In this document: in pieces, positions 48,050 to 57,658 of the stretch | Layout: each line of letters begins with the position of its first letter | Position numbering within the stretch: position 1 is the first letter of the stretch | Assembly: GCA_041398825.1 (NCBI GenBank) | Contig: JAWKTX010000001.1 | Coordinates: 806,001-870,000, forward strand | Source: Planctomycetaceae bacterium | GTDB taxonomy: Bacteria > Planctomycetota > Planctomycetia > Planctomycetales > Planctomycetaceae | Length of the DNA stretch: 64,000 bases | Direction of reading: 5' to 3' | Notes under the pieces: model-generated | Seen by the model: the letters and a program-made list of their open reading frames with translations, nothing else | Database searches by the model: none | What the model was told of the DNA's origin: nothing | Program-made: the position numbers and the translations under genes

Positions 48050-49555
48050 ATGCCGATTTCGTACCGTCATTGCCCTGTGTGTTCGCAGAGTCATTCGGGG
48101 CGTCGAGTGTTCCTGGCTGACTTTGGCATGGGCTTCACCGGAATGGCGCTGGGGGCCATGTTGGCTCGCGACGGGCGTCTGAAAGCAGACGAACAGGCTG
48201 TTTCCCCGGGGGCGATGAAGCCGCCGACGATGTCGACGCCGAAGACGAAGTCCGTCATCTGGATTTTCCTCTCAGGAGGGTACAGCCATCTGGAAACTTT
48301 CGATCCCAAGCCGGCGCTGAATCAATTTGCGGGGAAGACCTTCGATGCCACGCCGTTTGATAATCCGGTCAATTCACCCTTGCAGAAGAAGCGATTTCGT
48401 TCTGTTGCAGCCGAAGAAATCAACGTTCGGGACGTCTATCCGACCATTTTTCCAATGCAGGTGGGCTGGCGAAAGCATGGTCAAAGCGGGATCGAGATGA
48501 CGGACTGGTGGCCTCACCTGGCCAAACAGATCGACGATTTATGTTTTGTGCGAAACATGTGGACGACAGACAACGACCACGCGGCTGAGAATCAGATTCA
48601 CACCGGACGTCACCGGCTGGATGAACCTCAGCCCAGCATAGGAGCCTGGGCCAGCTATGGTCTTGGCAGCCTGAATGAAAACCTGCCTCAGTTCGTGGTG
48701 CTGGGAGGCCCGACTCGCTCGGATACGCGTCAGTCAATCGACGCCTGTTATCTGGGACCTGCATATTCCGGAGTGCCGGTGACCCTCGATCCCCAGAACC
48801 CATTGCCATTTGGACAGCGTGTTGCGGATCAGACTCTGGATGAACAACAGCGCGAATATGCGTTGATCAACCGCCTGAATGAACTGACAGCCGTCGAATA
48901 TCCCGAGGACCAGGAACTGCGCGCCAGAATTCGCGCTTACGAACTGGCCTTCCGTATGCAGGCCGCTGTTCCTGAGGCGATCCGTTTTACCGGAGAAACG
49001 GCCGGAACACGCGCGATGTATGGCCTCGATAACGACGCGACGAAAGTGGCAGGAGAAAGATTGCTGGCAGCCAGACGACTGGTCGAGCGTGGTGTACGCT
49101 TTGTGCAGGTGTACCCATCTGATTACGGTACCTGGGATTCTCATCAGAAGCTGAAGGACAATCACACCCGGTTATGTGCCACGGTTGATCTTCCGGTGGC
49201 TGGACTGATCGCCGATCTGAAACAGCGGGGACTTCTGGAGGACGTCACTGTCGTATTTTGTACCGAATTCGGCCGTACACCAGGATTGGAATTACGAGGT
49301 GGCGGAAAAGATGGACGCGATCATCATCCGAATGGATTTACGATCTGGCTGGCTGGAGCGGGCATTCGAAAAGGCTTTGTGCACGGAGAAACTGACGAGC
49401 TGGGCTATCATGCCCTGGGGAATGCGCACTACGTCACTGACCTGCACGCCACTGTTCTGCATCTCCTGGGGCTGGATAATCGTCAACTGGAAATACCCGG
49501 GAGAAAGCGGCTTGAGATTGACTACGGGCATCCCATCCATGAAATCCTGACGTGA
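48050..49555 (+). CDS. DUF1501 protein (sulfatase-like fold)
   Basis: This 501-residue protein has a probable twin-arginine type N-terminus (SGRRVFLADFGMGFTGMAL, near residues 18-36), so it may be exported folded. DUF1501 features include WIFLSGGYSHLETFDPKP, NDHAAENQIHTGRH, FVQVYPSDYGTWDSHQKLKDN, TEFGRTPGLE and DGRDHHPNGFTIWLAG, with metal-binding residues like those of the alkaline-phosphatase/sulfatase superfamily. It follows the DUF1549/DUF1553 gene by 33 bases, the standard pairing in planctomycetes. The substrate is unknown. Confidence 0.93.
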   Translation: MPISYRHCPVCSQSHSGRRVFLADFGMGFTGMALGAMLARDGRLKADEQAVSPGAMKPPTMSTPKTKSVIWIFLSGGYSHLETFDPKPALNQFAGKTFDATPFDNPVNSPLQKKRFRSVAAEEINVRDVYPTIFPMQVGWRKHGQSGIEMTDWWPHLAKQIDDLCFVRNMWTTDNDHAAENQIHTGRHRLDEPQPSIGAWASYGLGSLNENLPQFVVLGGPTRSDTRQSIDACYLGPAYSGVPVTLDPQNPLPFGQRVADQTLDEQQREYALINRLNELTAVEYPEDQELRARIRAYELAFRMQAAVPEAIRFTGETAGTRAMYGLDNDATKVAGERLLAARRLVERGVRFVQVYPSDYGTWDSHQKLKDNHTRLCATVDLPVAGLIADLKQRGLLEDVTVVFCTEFGRTPGLELRGGGKDGRDHHPNGFTIWLAGAGIRKGFVHGETDELGYHALGNAHYVTDLHATVLHLLGLDNRQLEIPGRKRLEIDYGHPIHEILT

Positions 49556-49726
49556 AGGACTGCTGGCCCTTCGCGTTCCAGACAGATAGGTCTGTGATGG
49601 TTCGCTGGCTGGACGTTGCAACGGAACCCAATGCGTCAGCGCGGGATCGCCGTACAGCGAATGTCCGTGAAAACGTCCCCTGCGAACGCTTCGGGATGCC
49701 TTTTGCGTGGTTCTTCTATGGCCTGC

Positions 49727-49830
49727 CAGCTGTCCGTTGAAAAATCGGGACCGTCACGCTGACGGCTGTAAACCGTCCTGTTTTAAGGTCTCCTGCTTGA
49801 GCCAGTCCCGTTTTTCAACAGTCTGCTAGC
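49727..49830 (-). repeat. Dispersed ~104-bp palindromic element, copy 4
   Basis: Read on the minus strand, this copy starts CTAGCAGACTGTTGAAAAAC and continues GGGACTGGCTCAAGCAGGAG, matching the other copies, then ends TTTTTCAACGGACAGCTGG. The outer edge CTAG contains the TAG stop codon (49826-49828) of the SET-domain gene. It lies between the convergent DUF1501 and SET genes. Confidence 0.85.
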
Positions 49831-50452
49831 TGGACGTCCGACGGGCCTTCGTCTTACTGTCATTTGCCAGTGTGGGCGTCAGATTTCTTTCACTGTTCCG
49901 CCGAGTCGTTCGGGCAGCGGATGGTGTTTTCGCTGTCGTCACCTGTGGTTTGCTTTTTGTTTCCGTGGCGGATGCTTTCGTGGATTTCTTCTGACCACGA
50001 GCGGACGCCACAGTTGTTTTCCTGCTGCTGCCCTTTGTCCTGTTCTTTGAAGACTCCGGGGGTTCTTCCACAACATCGAACCAGACAGGCTCTTTGGAGA
50101 ATTCATCGCCGTTGTAATTGATCGTTACTTCCTGACCGGGTTGGATATCCCGAACAGCGATGTAGGCCTTGATTTGTCCCGGTCGGTCTTCATAGCGAGC
50201 GTTGGGGGTGTAGGAGTGATTGTAAAGCGACCCATAGCCCAGCGCGACGGCAACGGTTTTCTTTGTCCATTCAAAGACATAATGCGATAAGACGCTCTCA
50301 ATCGTATCGTCCAGAACTTCGCCGGCAGGCAGAACAAGGACCGGAGCGATTTCAATCACGGTATCTCTGGGAATGAATTGTGTCGCGAAGACGCCGCGTC
50401 CCTTGGATCGGGTGCGGCGGATTTCAATCATAGGACTTTGGCGAGTGGGCAT
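49826..50452 (-). CDS. SET-domain protein with basic histone H1-like tail
   Basis: This 208-residue protein has a SET domain at about residues 8-120. The SAM- and substrate-binding motifs are GRGVFATQFIPRDTVIE (near 18), YGSLYNHSYTPNA with the NHS core (near 72) and EVTINYNGDEF (near 107). The tail from about 130 to 208 is rich in Lys, Arg, Ser, Thr and Ala (KKSTKASATETKSK, ARTTRRNSE), like histone H1 or bacterial nucleoid proteins. SET enzymes methylate lysines in proteins. The tail may bind DNA or be the substrate. The stop codon lies inside repeat copy 4. Confidence 0.88.
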   Translation of the reverse strand: MPTRQSPMIEIRRTRSKGRGVFATQFIPRDTVIEIAPVLVLPAGEVLDDTIESVLSHYVFEWTKKTVAVALGYGSLYNHSYTPNARYEDRPGQIKAYIAVRDIQPGQEVTINYNGDEFSKEPVWFDVVEEPPESSKNRTKGSSRKTTVASARGQKKSTKASATETKSKPQVTTAKTPSAARTTRRNSERNLTPTLANDSKTKARRTSS

Positions 50453-50555
50453 TTATGTTGCCTGAAAATGGGAGTTGAAACGATTCAGCAACCCTGCTGA
50501 ATCCGGAGGCTGGCATCCGGGTACGGGTAACTCAGCCGAGGATTGGTAGAGTTCA

Positions 50556-51842
50556 TCAGGGCAGGCGATGACGGATGATTCCATTAACCATTGTGGTGAC
50601 AACCCGGCCTCGAACCTGCCATTGATCGAATGGAGTATTTCGGCTTCGCGAATGAAAGGCTTCGGCGCAAATTGTCCAACGGACGTCCGGTTGAATGATG
50701 GTGATATCTGCGGCCTTCCCTGTCTGTAACTTGCCGTGATCAAGACCGAGTACAGCGGCCGGGCCGGTGGTGAGTCTGGCAATCAGTTCGGGCCACGTTA
50801 AATGCCCCGGCTCGATCAATGCCTGTATGCAGATGGGCAGGAGTGTTTCGAGCCCACAGATCCCCGGCGGGGCCACATCGAGCTCAACGGCTTTTTTCTC
50901 AATGGCCAGCGGTTGATGATCGGCTGAGATTGCAGCAATTGTGCCGTCTTTCAGACCCTCAATCAATGACGCGATGTGGTCGGCTGAACGAAGCGGTGGA
51001 TTGCAGCGATAAAGTGTATCGAACGATTCCATGACGTTGTCTGCGAGGAGCAGATGATGGGGAGTGACATCTGCTGAAACGCGAATCCCGCGAGACTGGG
51101 CGATGCGAATCCTTTCCACGGCATCGCGAGTTGTCACGCACATCTGGTGGATGCGGCCGCCGGTCAATTCCGCCAAAGCAATATCGCGCCCGGTCATGAT
51201 ATCCTGAGCGGCGGCCGGAACACCACGAAGGCCAAGTCGCGTCGACTGGAAGCCTTCGTGCATCACACCGCCGTCAGCAAGTTCGGGGACGATGGCGAAG
51301 TGCAGGATCGGACGGTCAAACATCCGGGTATATTCAAGAGCCCGACGCATGACTTCTGCGTTGGCGATTGGCAGCTTGCCATCCGAAAATCCAACCGCTC
51401 CGCCTTCGCAGAGCTGACCGATTTCGGCGAGCTCCAATCCTTTGCTGCCTTTTGTGACAGCCCCAATAGGAAAAACCCGGCAGTTGTTGGCTCGGTCGGC
51501 CTGCAATCGGATGAATTCGGCCGACGAGCGATTATCGACGACCGGATCTGTGTCGGGCATTGCCGCAATCGTGGTGAATCCACCCGCGAGAGCTGCCGCT
51601 GTGCCGGTGATTGTGCATTCGTCTTCTTCAAAGCCGGGTTCGCGGAGAGAGACGTGTGTGTCAATAAAACCTGGACAAACGATGTGGTCTGCGGCGTCAA
51701 TGATGTCAATTTCCGGGCGACCTTCACCGGCATTCACACTGATTTCGGTCACACGCCCGTTTTCGATCAGGACATTGGCGATGGCGTCTTGCCCGGATGC
51801 CGGGTCAATGACGCGGCCGCCTCGGATGAGCGTCGTTGTCAT
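50556..51842 (-). CDS. Dihydroorotase homologue lacking metal ligands (pseudo-PyrC)
   Basis: The 428-residue protein starts at the ATG at 51842, overlapping the stop of pyrB (ATGA). It has the whole amidohydrolase barrel of dihydroorotases, but key positions are changed: the HxH zinc motif reads DTHVSLREPG (second His is Ser65), the usual MPNTxP reads MPDTDP, the His of the HVST segment is Cys235 (IHQMCVTT), and DHAPH reads DHQPL. Asp154, His181 and Asp308 remain. It is probably inactive and, like the PyrC' of Pseudomonas, may support the PyrB complex. An active PyrC would then lie elsewhere. Confidence 0.9.
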   Translation of the reverse strand: MTTTLIRGGRVIDPASGQDAIANVLIENGRVTEISVNAGEGRPEIDIIDAADHIVCPGFIDTHVSLREPGFEEDECTITGTAAALAGGFTTIAAMPDTDPVVDNRSSAEFIRLQADRANNCRVFPIGAVTKGSKGLELAEIGQLCEGGAVGFSDGKLPIANAEVMRRALEYTRMFDRPILHFAIVPELADGGVMHEGFQSTRLGLRGVPAAAQDIMTGRDIALAELTGGRIHQMCVTTRDAVERIRIAQSRGIRVSADVTPHHLLLADNVMESFDTLYRCNPPLRSADHIASLIEGLKDGTIAAISADHQPLAIEKKAVELDVAPPGICGLETLLPICIQALIEPGHLTWPELIARLTTGPAAVLGLDHGKLQTGKAADITIIQPDVRWTICAEAFHSRSRNTPFDQWQVRGRVVTTMVNGIIRHRLP

Positions 51843-52855
51843 GCCACACCTCCCTTTTCGTTCAGGGAGCGGTTGCGTGCGGCCGCGGCAACTGGCCGTT
51901 CTGTCCCCATCGCTTCGCGAGCCAGCAGAGAAAGACATGCCATTCGCACCAGCAGCCCGTTCGAAACCTGTTGCAGGATGGCAGAATGCCGACCATCGGC
52001 TACTTCCGGTGTTAGCTCCACCCCGCGATTAATCGGCCCCGGCGCCAGCACCAGAAGTTCTTTTCGACCGCGTCGAATCCGATCTCCATTCATCCCAAAC
52101 AAGTGTGCGTACTCCGGGATCGACGGGAAGAAAGCTCCTCGCTGTCGTTCGAACTGAACTCGCAGCAGATTCACAACATCAACTTCCGGAAGAATCTTGT
52201 CCAGGTTGTAGGCGACTTCGACTCCCAGTCGCGTGATTTCAGCAGGAATCAGCGTTGCCGGGCCGCAGACAATCACTCGGGCTCCCAGCTTCAGCAATCC
52301 ATGGATATTGGACATCGCGACGCGACTGTGCCGGATATCACCGACGAGTGCGACGGTCAGTCCCTCAATACGGCCAAGTCGCTGACGAATGGTGAGCATG
52401 TCCAGCAGGGCCTGAGTCGGATGTTCGTGAGTGCCGTCGCCTGCATTTAAAACGCCGGCCTGCAGATGACGAGCCAGCAGGTGTGGGGCTCCCGGCGTTC
52501 GATGACGGCACACAACCAGGTCAACACTCATGGCTTCGATGGTGAGTGCGGTGTCGATAAACGTTTCACCCTTGGAAAGGCTGCTGGTGCTGGCGTGGAA
52601 GTCGACCGTATCCGCGCCCAGCCTTCGGGCCGCAAGGTTGAAGCTTGTTTTCGTACGCGTGGAGTTTTCGAAAAACAGATTCGCGACAACGATTCCACGC
52701 AGCAGATCAAGTTTGCCTGACCCACCGCTGGTAACGCGATCAAAGTGATCGGCCAGATTCAGGATCGTCAGGATCTGATCTGCCGACAGTTTTTCCAGTC
52801 CCAGCAGATGCCGTTCGCCCCACGGACCCGTCATGGGCAATTCTGACAAGAGCAT
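51839..52855 (-). CDS. pyrB: Aspartate carbamoyltransferase catalytic subunit
   Basis: PyrB condenses carbamoyl phosphate with aspartate in pyrimidine synthesis. The 338-residue protein has the carbamoyl-phosphate site FFENSTRTKTSFNLAARRLG (usually STRTRTSFE), HPTQALLDMLTIR, and the C-terminal LAPGPINRGVELTPEVADG. It starts with ATG at 52855 and overlaps the start of the pseudo-dihydroorotase gene by 4 bases. No pyrI is seen, which fits an ATCase of the PyrB-PyrC' type. Confidence 0.96.
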   Translation of the reverse strand: MLLSELPMTGPWGERHLLGLEKLSADQILTILNLADHFDRVTSGGSGKLDLLRGIVVANLFFENSTRTKTSFNLAARRLGADTVDFHASTSSLSKGETFIDTALTIEAMSVDLVVCRHRTPGAPHLLARHLQAGVLNAGDGTHEHPTQALLDMLTIRQRLGRIEGLTVALVGDIRHSRVAMSNIHGLLKLGARVIVCGPATLIPAEITRLGVEVAYNLDKILPEVDVVNLLRVQFERQRGAFFPSIPEYAHLFGMNGDRIRRGRKELLVLAPGPINRGVELTPEVADGRHSAILQQVSNGLLVRMACLSLLAREAMGTERPVAAAARNRSLNEKGGVA

Positions 52856-53289
52856 TGTGTCCCCGAGCCGCTCGCAAGCCCATGGAGCCGTCTTCCCGGA
52901 CCGCCTCAGAAAGCGCCACTCCCAAGCGAAGCGAATCTAATTCAGCACAATCACAACTGCAATTCATGCGGGACGAAGAGCGGAATGAAAACCCAAAAGG
53001 CCAGGGGTTTTGCATGATTGAGACCACCTTGCCTTTATCACTCACCATCTCTTCACTTCAAACCCGGACATCGATTTCGCTATCAACTTCGTTTCCCGAA
53101 TGAGTGGCAGTTGTTCGAACATCCTTTTAGACTCGACCACTGAAGATAAATTCCCGCACCAGAATTTCACGGCACACGATTGCACATGTAAAACAGGGAG
53201 CCAAAACGGTACGGTCCCTGCCCCAGCGTGCATTCATGTCATCGATTCTGGTTCTGAAAACCGATTCCAGTCACAAGAGGATTGAATCT
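52856..53289. other. Divergent intergenic region, 434 bases
   Basis: This gap separates the divergent pyrB and cyclophilin genes and should carry both promoters. No attenuator or hairpin could be supported. GAGGA near 53278 is the ribosome binding site of the cyclophilin. Confidence 0.5.
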
Positions 53290-53925
53290 ATGTCTCTGAG
53301 ATTTGCTGTTCGTTCCATGATATGCGTTTGTTTGCTGAGCGTCCTTCCACTCACCGGTACGGCAGACGAAACGGTCACCACGCCTCAGTCTGCCGCGGCC
53401 AGCCCTGAAAAGTTTAAGGTGAAATTCGAAACCACCAGGGGAGATTTTGTTGTTGAAGTGACACGATCGTGGGCTCCAGTCGGCGCGGACCGGTTTCATG
53501 AACTGGTTCAGGCTGGATTCTTCGACGAGGCTGGTTTCTTCCGCGTCGTCCCGGGCTTTGTCGTGCAGTTTGGATTAAATGCCGATCCAGCCGTTCAGGC
53601 GAAATGGACAACTGCAAAAATCAAAGACGATCCCGTAACTCAGAGCAACAAACGCGGGTACCTGACCTTTGCAACAGCCGGCCCTAACACACGTACGACG
53701 CAATTGTTTATCAATTTCGACGACAACTCACGGCTGGATCAGATGGGCTTCGCTCCGTTCGGGCTGGTCGTGGAAGGGATGGACGTCGTGGACAAAATCA
53801 ATTCCGAATATGGTCAGAGCCCCAATCAGGGCCGCATTACCGCCGAGGGCAATGCGTATCTGAAAGCTCGTTTTCCGAAACTGGATTACATCCGGAAAGC
53901 GACCATCGTTCCAGCGGCCGAATAA
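53290..53925 (+). CDS. Secreted cyclophilin-type peptidyl-prolyl isomerase
   Basis: The 211-residue protein starts at the ATG at 53290 with a signal peptide (RSMICVCLLSVLPLTGTAD). The cyclophilin domain has FETTRGDFVVEVTRSWAPVG, the active-site region FFRVVPGFVVQFG, and TTQLFINFDDNSRLD. It speeds proline isomerisation during folding of exported proteins. The frame is open 18 codons further upstream, but GAGGA fits the chosen start. Confidence 0.93.
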   Translation: MSLRFAVRSMICVCLLSVLPLTGTADETVTTPQSAAASPEKFKVKFETTRGDFVVEVTRSWAPVGADRFHELVQAGFFDEAGFFRVVPGFVVQFGLNADPAVQAKWTTAKIKDDPVTQSNKRGYLTFATAGPNTRTTQLFINFDDNSRLDQMGFAPFGLVVEGMDVVDKINSEYGQSPNQGRITAEGNAYLKARFPKLDYIRKATIVPAAE

Positions 53926-54061
53926 TCTGCTCCGACCGACAATTGAACAGCCCCCGGTGAGGCATTTCTTGCCGGGTGGCTGTCTCGTATTTCAAACTGT
54001 GCCTGCCTCGCCGGGGGGGCGAGCCGAGCCTGACCGGAATCGCTTGGTCAGGTGTTGCGAG

Positions 54062-55078
54062 TCACTTGTTTCCGGTTGGCACATGCAGGTCGATTCGGGC
54101 GTGCATGGTGTAGAGTCGAAATTGCTGACCGTCGAAGACGAGTTGTCCGCTGGATTTGTTGTCAGCGATGGGCAACAGGGGATTGCCCTGATATTTCTGC
54201 CACTTTCGCAGATCTCTCGAGACCGCAAATGTTGTGCACCAGTCTCGGGGTTTTTGCGCTGTGCCGGTGCCGTGCATCACGGCGATGTAAGTCCCATCGA
54301 TTTCGATGATCTGGTTCATGGCAACCATGAGCCGATCGTATTCATCTGGTCCCGGCAGAATCAGAGGTTCATCGCTGACATTGGTCCAGGTTTTCAGATC
54401 TGTTGAGGTCGCCAGCCAGATGCCGGCATCGCGTCGTTCGTAAAACAGATACCAGACGTTGTCTTTCTGAAAGACGGTCGGTGTGCCATAGGGACCGGGG
54501 GGAATTGGCTGGCCGCTGCACAGTCGCACGTCCAGCGGGCCAATGCGTGTCCATTCGATTCCGTCGTCCGAGGTCAGCAGCTGCGCCTGATCGTCAAGAC
54601 CCTCGGCGAACATGAGCCAGCGTTTTTCATGGCGGACCACCATCATGTCCTCAACCCAGACGTCATCGAGAACAGGTTGATCGGAATGTCGAGTCCAGTG
54701 AATTCCGTCAGCACTGGTCGCATATCCAAGTCGATTGATGACGGGTTGCACTTCAGGATTATACCCGGTGTACCAAAGGCGCCAGGTTTCCCCGTCACGG
54801 ACGATCCAGCCGCGTTCCCGAATGAGTGCATCCCAGTGCCCTGCCCTGCCTTCAAAAACAGGCTGCTTCAAAGCGGCCTTCCAGTGTGTCAGGTGCTCGG
54901 GCAGCGAGATCACATCATCTGCAGCAGTCTTGCCGTCGGACTCTGTTTCACGACAATGGGTAGTTTCGAGCTTGTCGCAGCGAGGGGCATCGTGGGCGTT
55001 TACTGTCGACTGCCATGCCGATGCGATGCCTAGAATGGCGAAGATCAGTACCGAACGAGAGCCGTATACAAAAACCAT
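54062..55078 (-). CDS. Secreted five-bladed propeller, glycosidase-like
   Basis: This 338-residue protein has a signal segment (VLIFAILGIASAWQSTVNA) and repeated blade motifs: TWRLWYTGYNPEV, GYATSADGIHWTR, LTSDDGIEWTRIG, WYLFYERRDAGIW and FAVSRDLRKWQKY. This is the GH43/GH32-like (or GH130-like) propeller seen in secreted glycosidases and related proteins. Acidic active-site residues cannot be assigned with certainty. It stands alone, convergent with the cyclophilin gene. Confidence 0.8.
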   Translation of the reverse strand: MVFVYGSRSVLIFAILGIASAWQSTVNAHDAPRCDKLETTHCRETESDGKTAADDVISLPEHLTHWKAALKQPVFEGRAGHWDALIRERGWIVRDGETWRLWYTGYNPEVQPVINRLGYATSADGIHWTRHSDQPVLDDVWVEDMMVVRHEKRWLMFAEGLDDQAQLLTSDDGIEWTRIGPLDVRLCSGQPIPPGPYGTPTVFQKDNVWYLFYERRDAGIWLATSTDLKTWTNVSDEPLILPGPDEYDRLMVAMNQIIEIDGTYIAVMHGTGTAQKPRDWCTTFAVSRDLRKWQKYQGNPLLPIADNKSSGQLVFDGQQFRLYTMHARIDLHVPTGNK

Positions 55079-55111
55079 GGTCTCATGACTTTCAGTTGCA
55101 GGGGAACTCGA

Positions 55112-57370
55112 TCAGCCAACTGAGTCCACAGGCGGGGTTTCGCCGCCGGAATCCAGAGCACGCACAATGATGCGATTTCCGGCAACGCGGATGACTTCGA
55201 TTGTTGATCCATGATCGATATAGCCGCCGTCGCTGACCACGTCGACAAAGTCAACACCAAACTGACCTTTTCCGGATGGCCGCAGCATTGATGCCGCCGT
55301 TCCGATCTGGCCGGGCTGCACCGGAGTGTCTGGTGACAATGGCGACGATGCCAGTGACCGTTTCAGAAATGGTGCGCCGGATGCAGATGCGGCATAGCCG
55401 GGCGGGGTAAGGATCAGGTTCTTCAGGAACGGAATTGAGGGAAGAAACTGATTGAGCAGCAGGGCAACGACCACGACGGTCACCAGGGCACCAGCGAGCG
55501 AGGCGAGGCTTTCGAGCGAGGCTTCAAACGATTCGCCGGCTGTCATCCCTGCAAACGTGTGACTCGCCATAACCAGAGAAGCAAACAGAAGAAGGATTCC
55601 GGTAACGCCAAACACTCCAAAGCCCGGAATCACGAACACTTCCATTGCAATCAGGACGAGCCCGAGGACAAACAACACCAGTTCCAGAGTACCGGCGGTT
55701 CCGCCGAGAAAGCGGCTCCAGAAAAACAGCGAGAACATGATGGCTGCAACAATGCCAAAGAATCCCGTTGGAACATGTAATTCAATGTAAATGCAGATGA
55801 TGGCGATGGTAATCAGCATGAATCCGCCAAATCGTGTATTCAGCAGCCATACAAACGTGTCGACCCAGGTTCGTTGGGCAACCACAAGCGGCTCATCATC
55901 GGGTACTCCGAATCGTTGACGAAGTTCATCAAGATCTTCGCATGGCGCATCGGCAATCCCAAGTTCTGATGCACGCTGACCATTCAGGGTAAGAAGAATG
56001 CCCGGCCGGGATTCCGGAATCACATTGCCTTTCACCCATTCTCCGTTTGAATCATCCAGTTCGAACTGAGACATCCAGGTCACCTGTCCGGTTTTTGTGT
56101 GGGTGGCTTCAAAGACTTCCAGATCCTTATCCACCATGGCCTGAAGCACCGCGACCGGACGATTCTTACGGTGCGCAAGATCGGCCATGAACTGCAGAAA
56201 GGGACTGACAATCTTCTCTTCTGCTCGTTCGAAGGCGCCGCCTTTTGCCGTTTCCTGAATAACCCCAGCATCGCCAATCTTTGCTTCGGGGTGCATGACA
56301 ATATGGTCGCAACCGAGCGCTGTTACGGCAGCGCCACTGATTGCGTCATTGCGAATCCATGCCACTGTGGTGATCTTTTTGGGATCGAGATCCGAAATGG
56401 AGATTGCGAGTTCTTCGCTGGTATGCAGATAACCGCCTGGCGAATCGATATCGAAGATCAACAGATTCGCGCCATCCGCGATCGCCTTTCGCATTTCCCG
56501 CTGGACGAACTCACCGAGGATTGGTTCGATCATATCGTGGACAGCGATGACCCTGGCTTTGACTTCGGCACTGCCTTTGTTCTGGTCTCGCATGGCCTCC
56601 ATGGGAAGCTTGTAAAGTGCAATCACTTCACGGCGGTTTTTTCGCACCGCTGATACCAGAAAGCCAGCTTGCTCTGCATCGTCTGCATTGAAGAAGCCAG
56701 GGCTTCCCGGTTCCTTGATGCGGTCAGTGCCGGAAATCACAACGTTTTGATCCTGAAGTATGCGCATTTCGTCTTCGGTCAGAAAACGATGTTCGGTCTT
56801 TCCGGTGCTGTCCTCAACAGTGACCCGCATTAATGAAAGATTGGGCGCCATCATGGCCTTTGCGACGCCGCGGGATAGTCGACCATTTCGGCGTCGATCC
56901 ACGATGCTGAGGATGAAATTTTGTTCGTCGGGTTCCAGAGCCTGACCGCGACCGAAGTCGCCCAGTGATGCATCCGGTCCCATCACGATATCGTGGCAGG
57001 CCAGCGCAAGAATCGCGTTGGTGCCATCCACGGACCTGGGAATCCAGGCCACCGTATGAATCCGTGAGACATCGGCCGACGTCAGAAACTTTGCGAGGTC
57101 CCGAACCTGACCAAACTTGCTGAGTCCAGGTTCAATCTCCAGCAGCAGAACACCTTCGCGTTGTTCACGTTCGGCCTGCGACTCCAGTTTCAGGGCGAGG
57201 TTGGTGATTTCACTCACCATTCGGTCGTCAATGGGGCTCGTCACCGTGATGAATCGGCCAAACCGTTTAGGGTCGTCAACGCCCTGCTCCTGCGCCATGC
57301 AGGTGAGTACAGTGGGGGTTGCCGTAAACAGGCTCAGCAACAGAATGGGTAGGCTAAGTTTGAGTTTCAT
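55112..57370 (-). CDS. Long NfeD-type membrane protein with two ClpP-like domains
   Basis: The 752-residue protein starts at the ATG at 57370 (GGAG before it) with a signal peptide. The first ClpP/SppA-like domain (about 50-260) looks degenerate. The second (about 290-490) has IFDIDSPGGYL near 308 and DAISGAAVTALGCDHIVM near 345, with a likely catalytic Ser, as in stomatin-processing NfeD proteases. About four membrane helices follow (520-660), then an NfeD OB-fold (GQIGTAASMLRPSGKGQ). NfeD proteins act with stomatins in membrane quality control; no stomatin gene is adjacent. Confidence 0.88.
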   Translation of the reverse strand: MKLKLSLPILLLSLFTATPTVLTCMAQEQGVDDPKRFGRFITVTSPIDDRMVSEITNLALKLESQAEREQREGVLLLEIEPGLSKFGQVRDLAKFLTSADVSRIHTVAWIPRSVDGTNAILALACHDIVMGPDASLGDFGRGQALEPDEQNFILSIVDRRRNGRLSRGVAKAMMAPNLSLMRVTVEDSTGKTEHRFLTEDEMRILQDQNVVISGTDRIKEPGSPGFFNADDAEQAGFLVSAVRKNRREVIALYKLPMEAMRDQNKGSAEVKARVIAVHDMIEPILGEFVQREMRKAIADGANLLIFDIDSPGGYLHTSEELAISISDLDPKKITTVAWIRNDAISGAAVTALGCDHIVMHPEAKIGDAGVIQETAKGGAFERAEEKIVSPFLQFMADLAHRKNRPVAVLQAMVDKDLEVFEATHTKTGQVTWMSQFELDDSNGEWVKGNVIPESRPGILLTLNGQRASELGIADAPCEDLDELRQRFGVPDDEPLVVAQRTWVDTFVWLLNTRFGGFMLITIAIICIYIELHVPTGFFGIVAAIMFSLFFWSRFLGGTAGTLELVLFVLGLVLIAMEVFVIPGFGVFGVTGILLLFASLVMASHTFAGMTAGESFEASLESLASLAGALVTVVVVALLLNQFLPSIPFLKNLILTPPGYAASASGAPFLKRSLASSPLSPDTPVQPGQIGTAASMLRPSGKGQFGVDFVDVVSDGGYIDHGSTIEVIRVAGNRIIVRALDSGGETPPVDSVG

Positions 57371-57658
57371 TGTCTCCGCTCCACGTTTCTTAAATGAGCG
57401 GGAAGTGATGTAGTTATGGGATGCTATCAGCGCATCCGTCCGTTCAAACCGATGCACGGGACATAAGTATAGACGGTGAGGATGAGGGAAAGAATGCCCC
57501 GGCAGCGATGGAATCTGTCAATGGTCAGTTCGAACGGAACGCTGAAACCCTGGGGTCGGATCCTGCAATTGCCTGATTTCCTGCCCGGAACAAGCGGGTT
57601 CTGGCCCCGAGCATTCCGCAGAACAGAATCATGATTCGCGATCGCTTCTGCGGGAGAA

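Noticed and set aside
54006..54024. CTCGCC..GGCGAG hairpin after the cyclophilin gene
   Set aside because: The stem is only 6 bases and there is no T run; it could be chance in a GC-rich spot.
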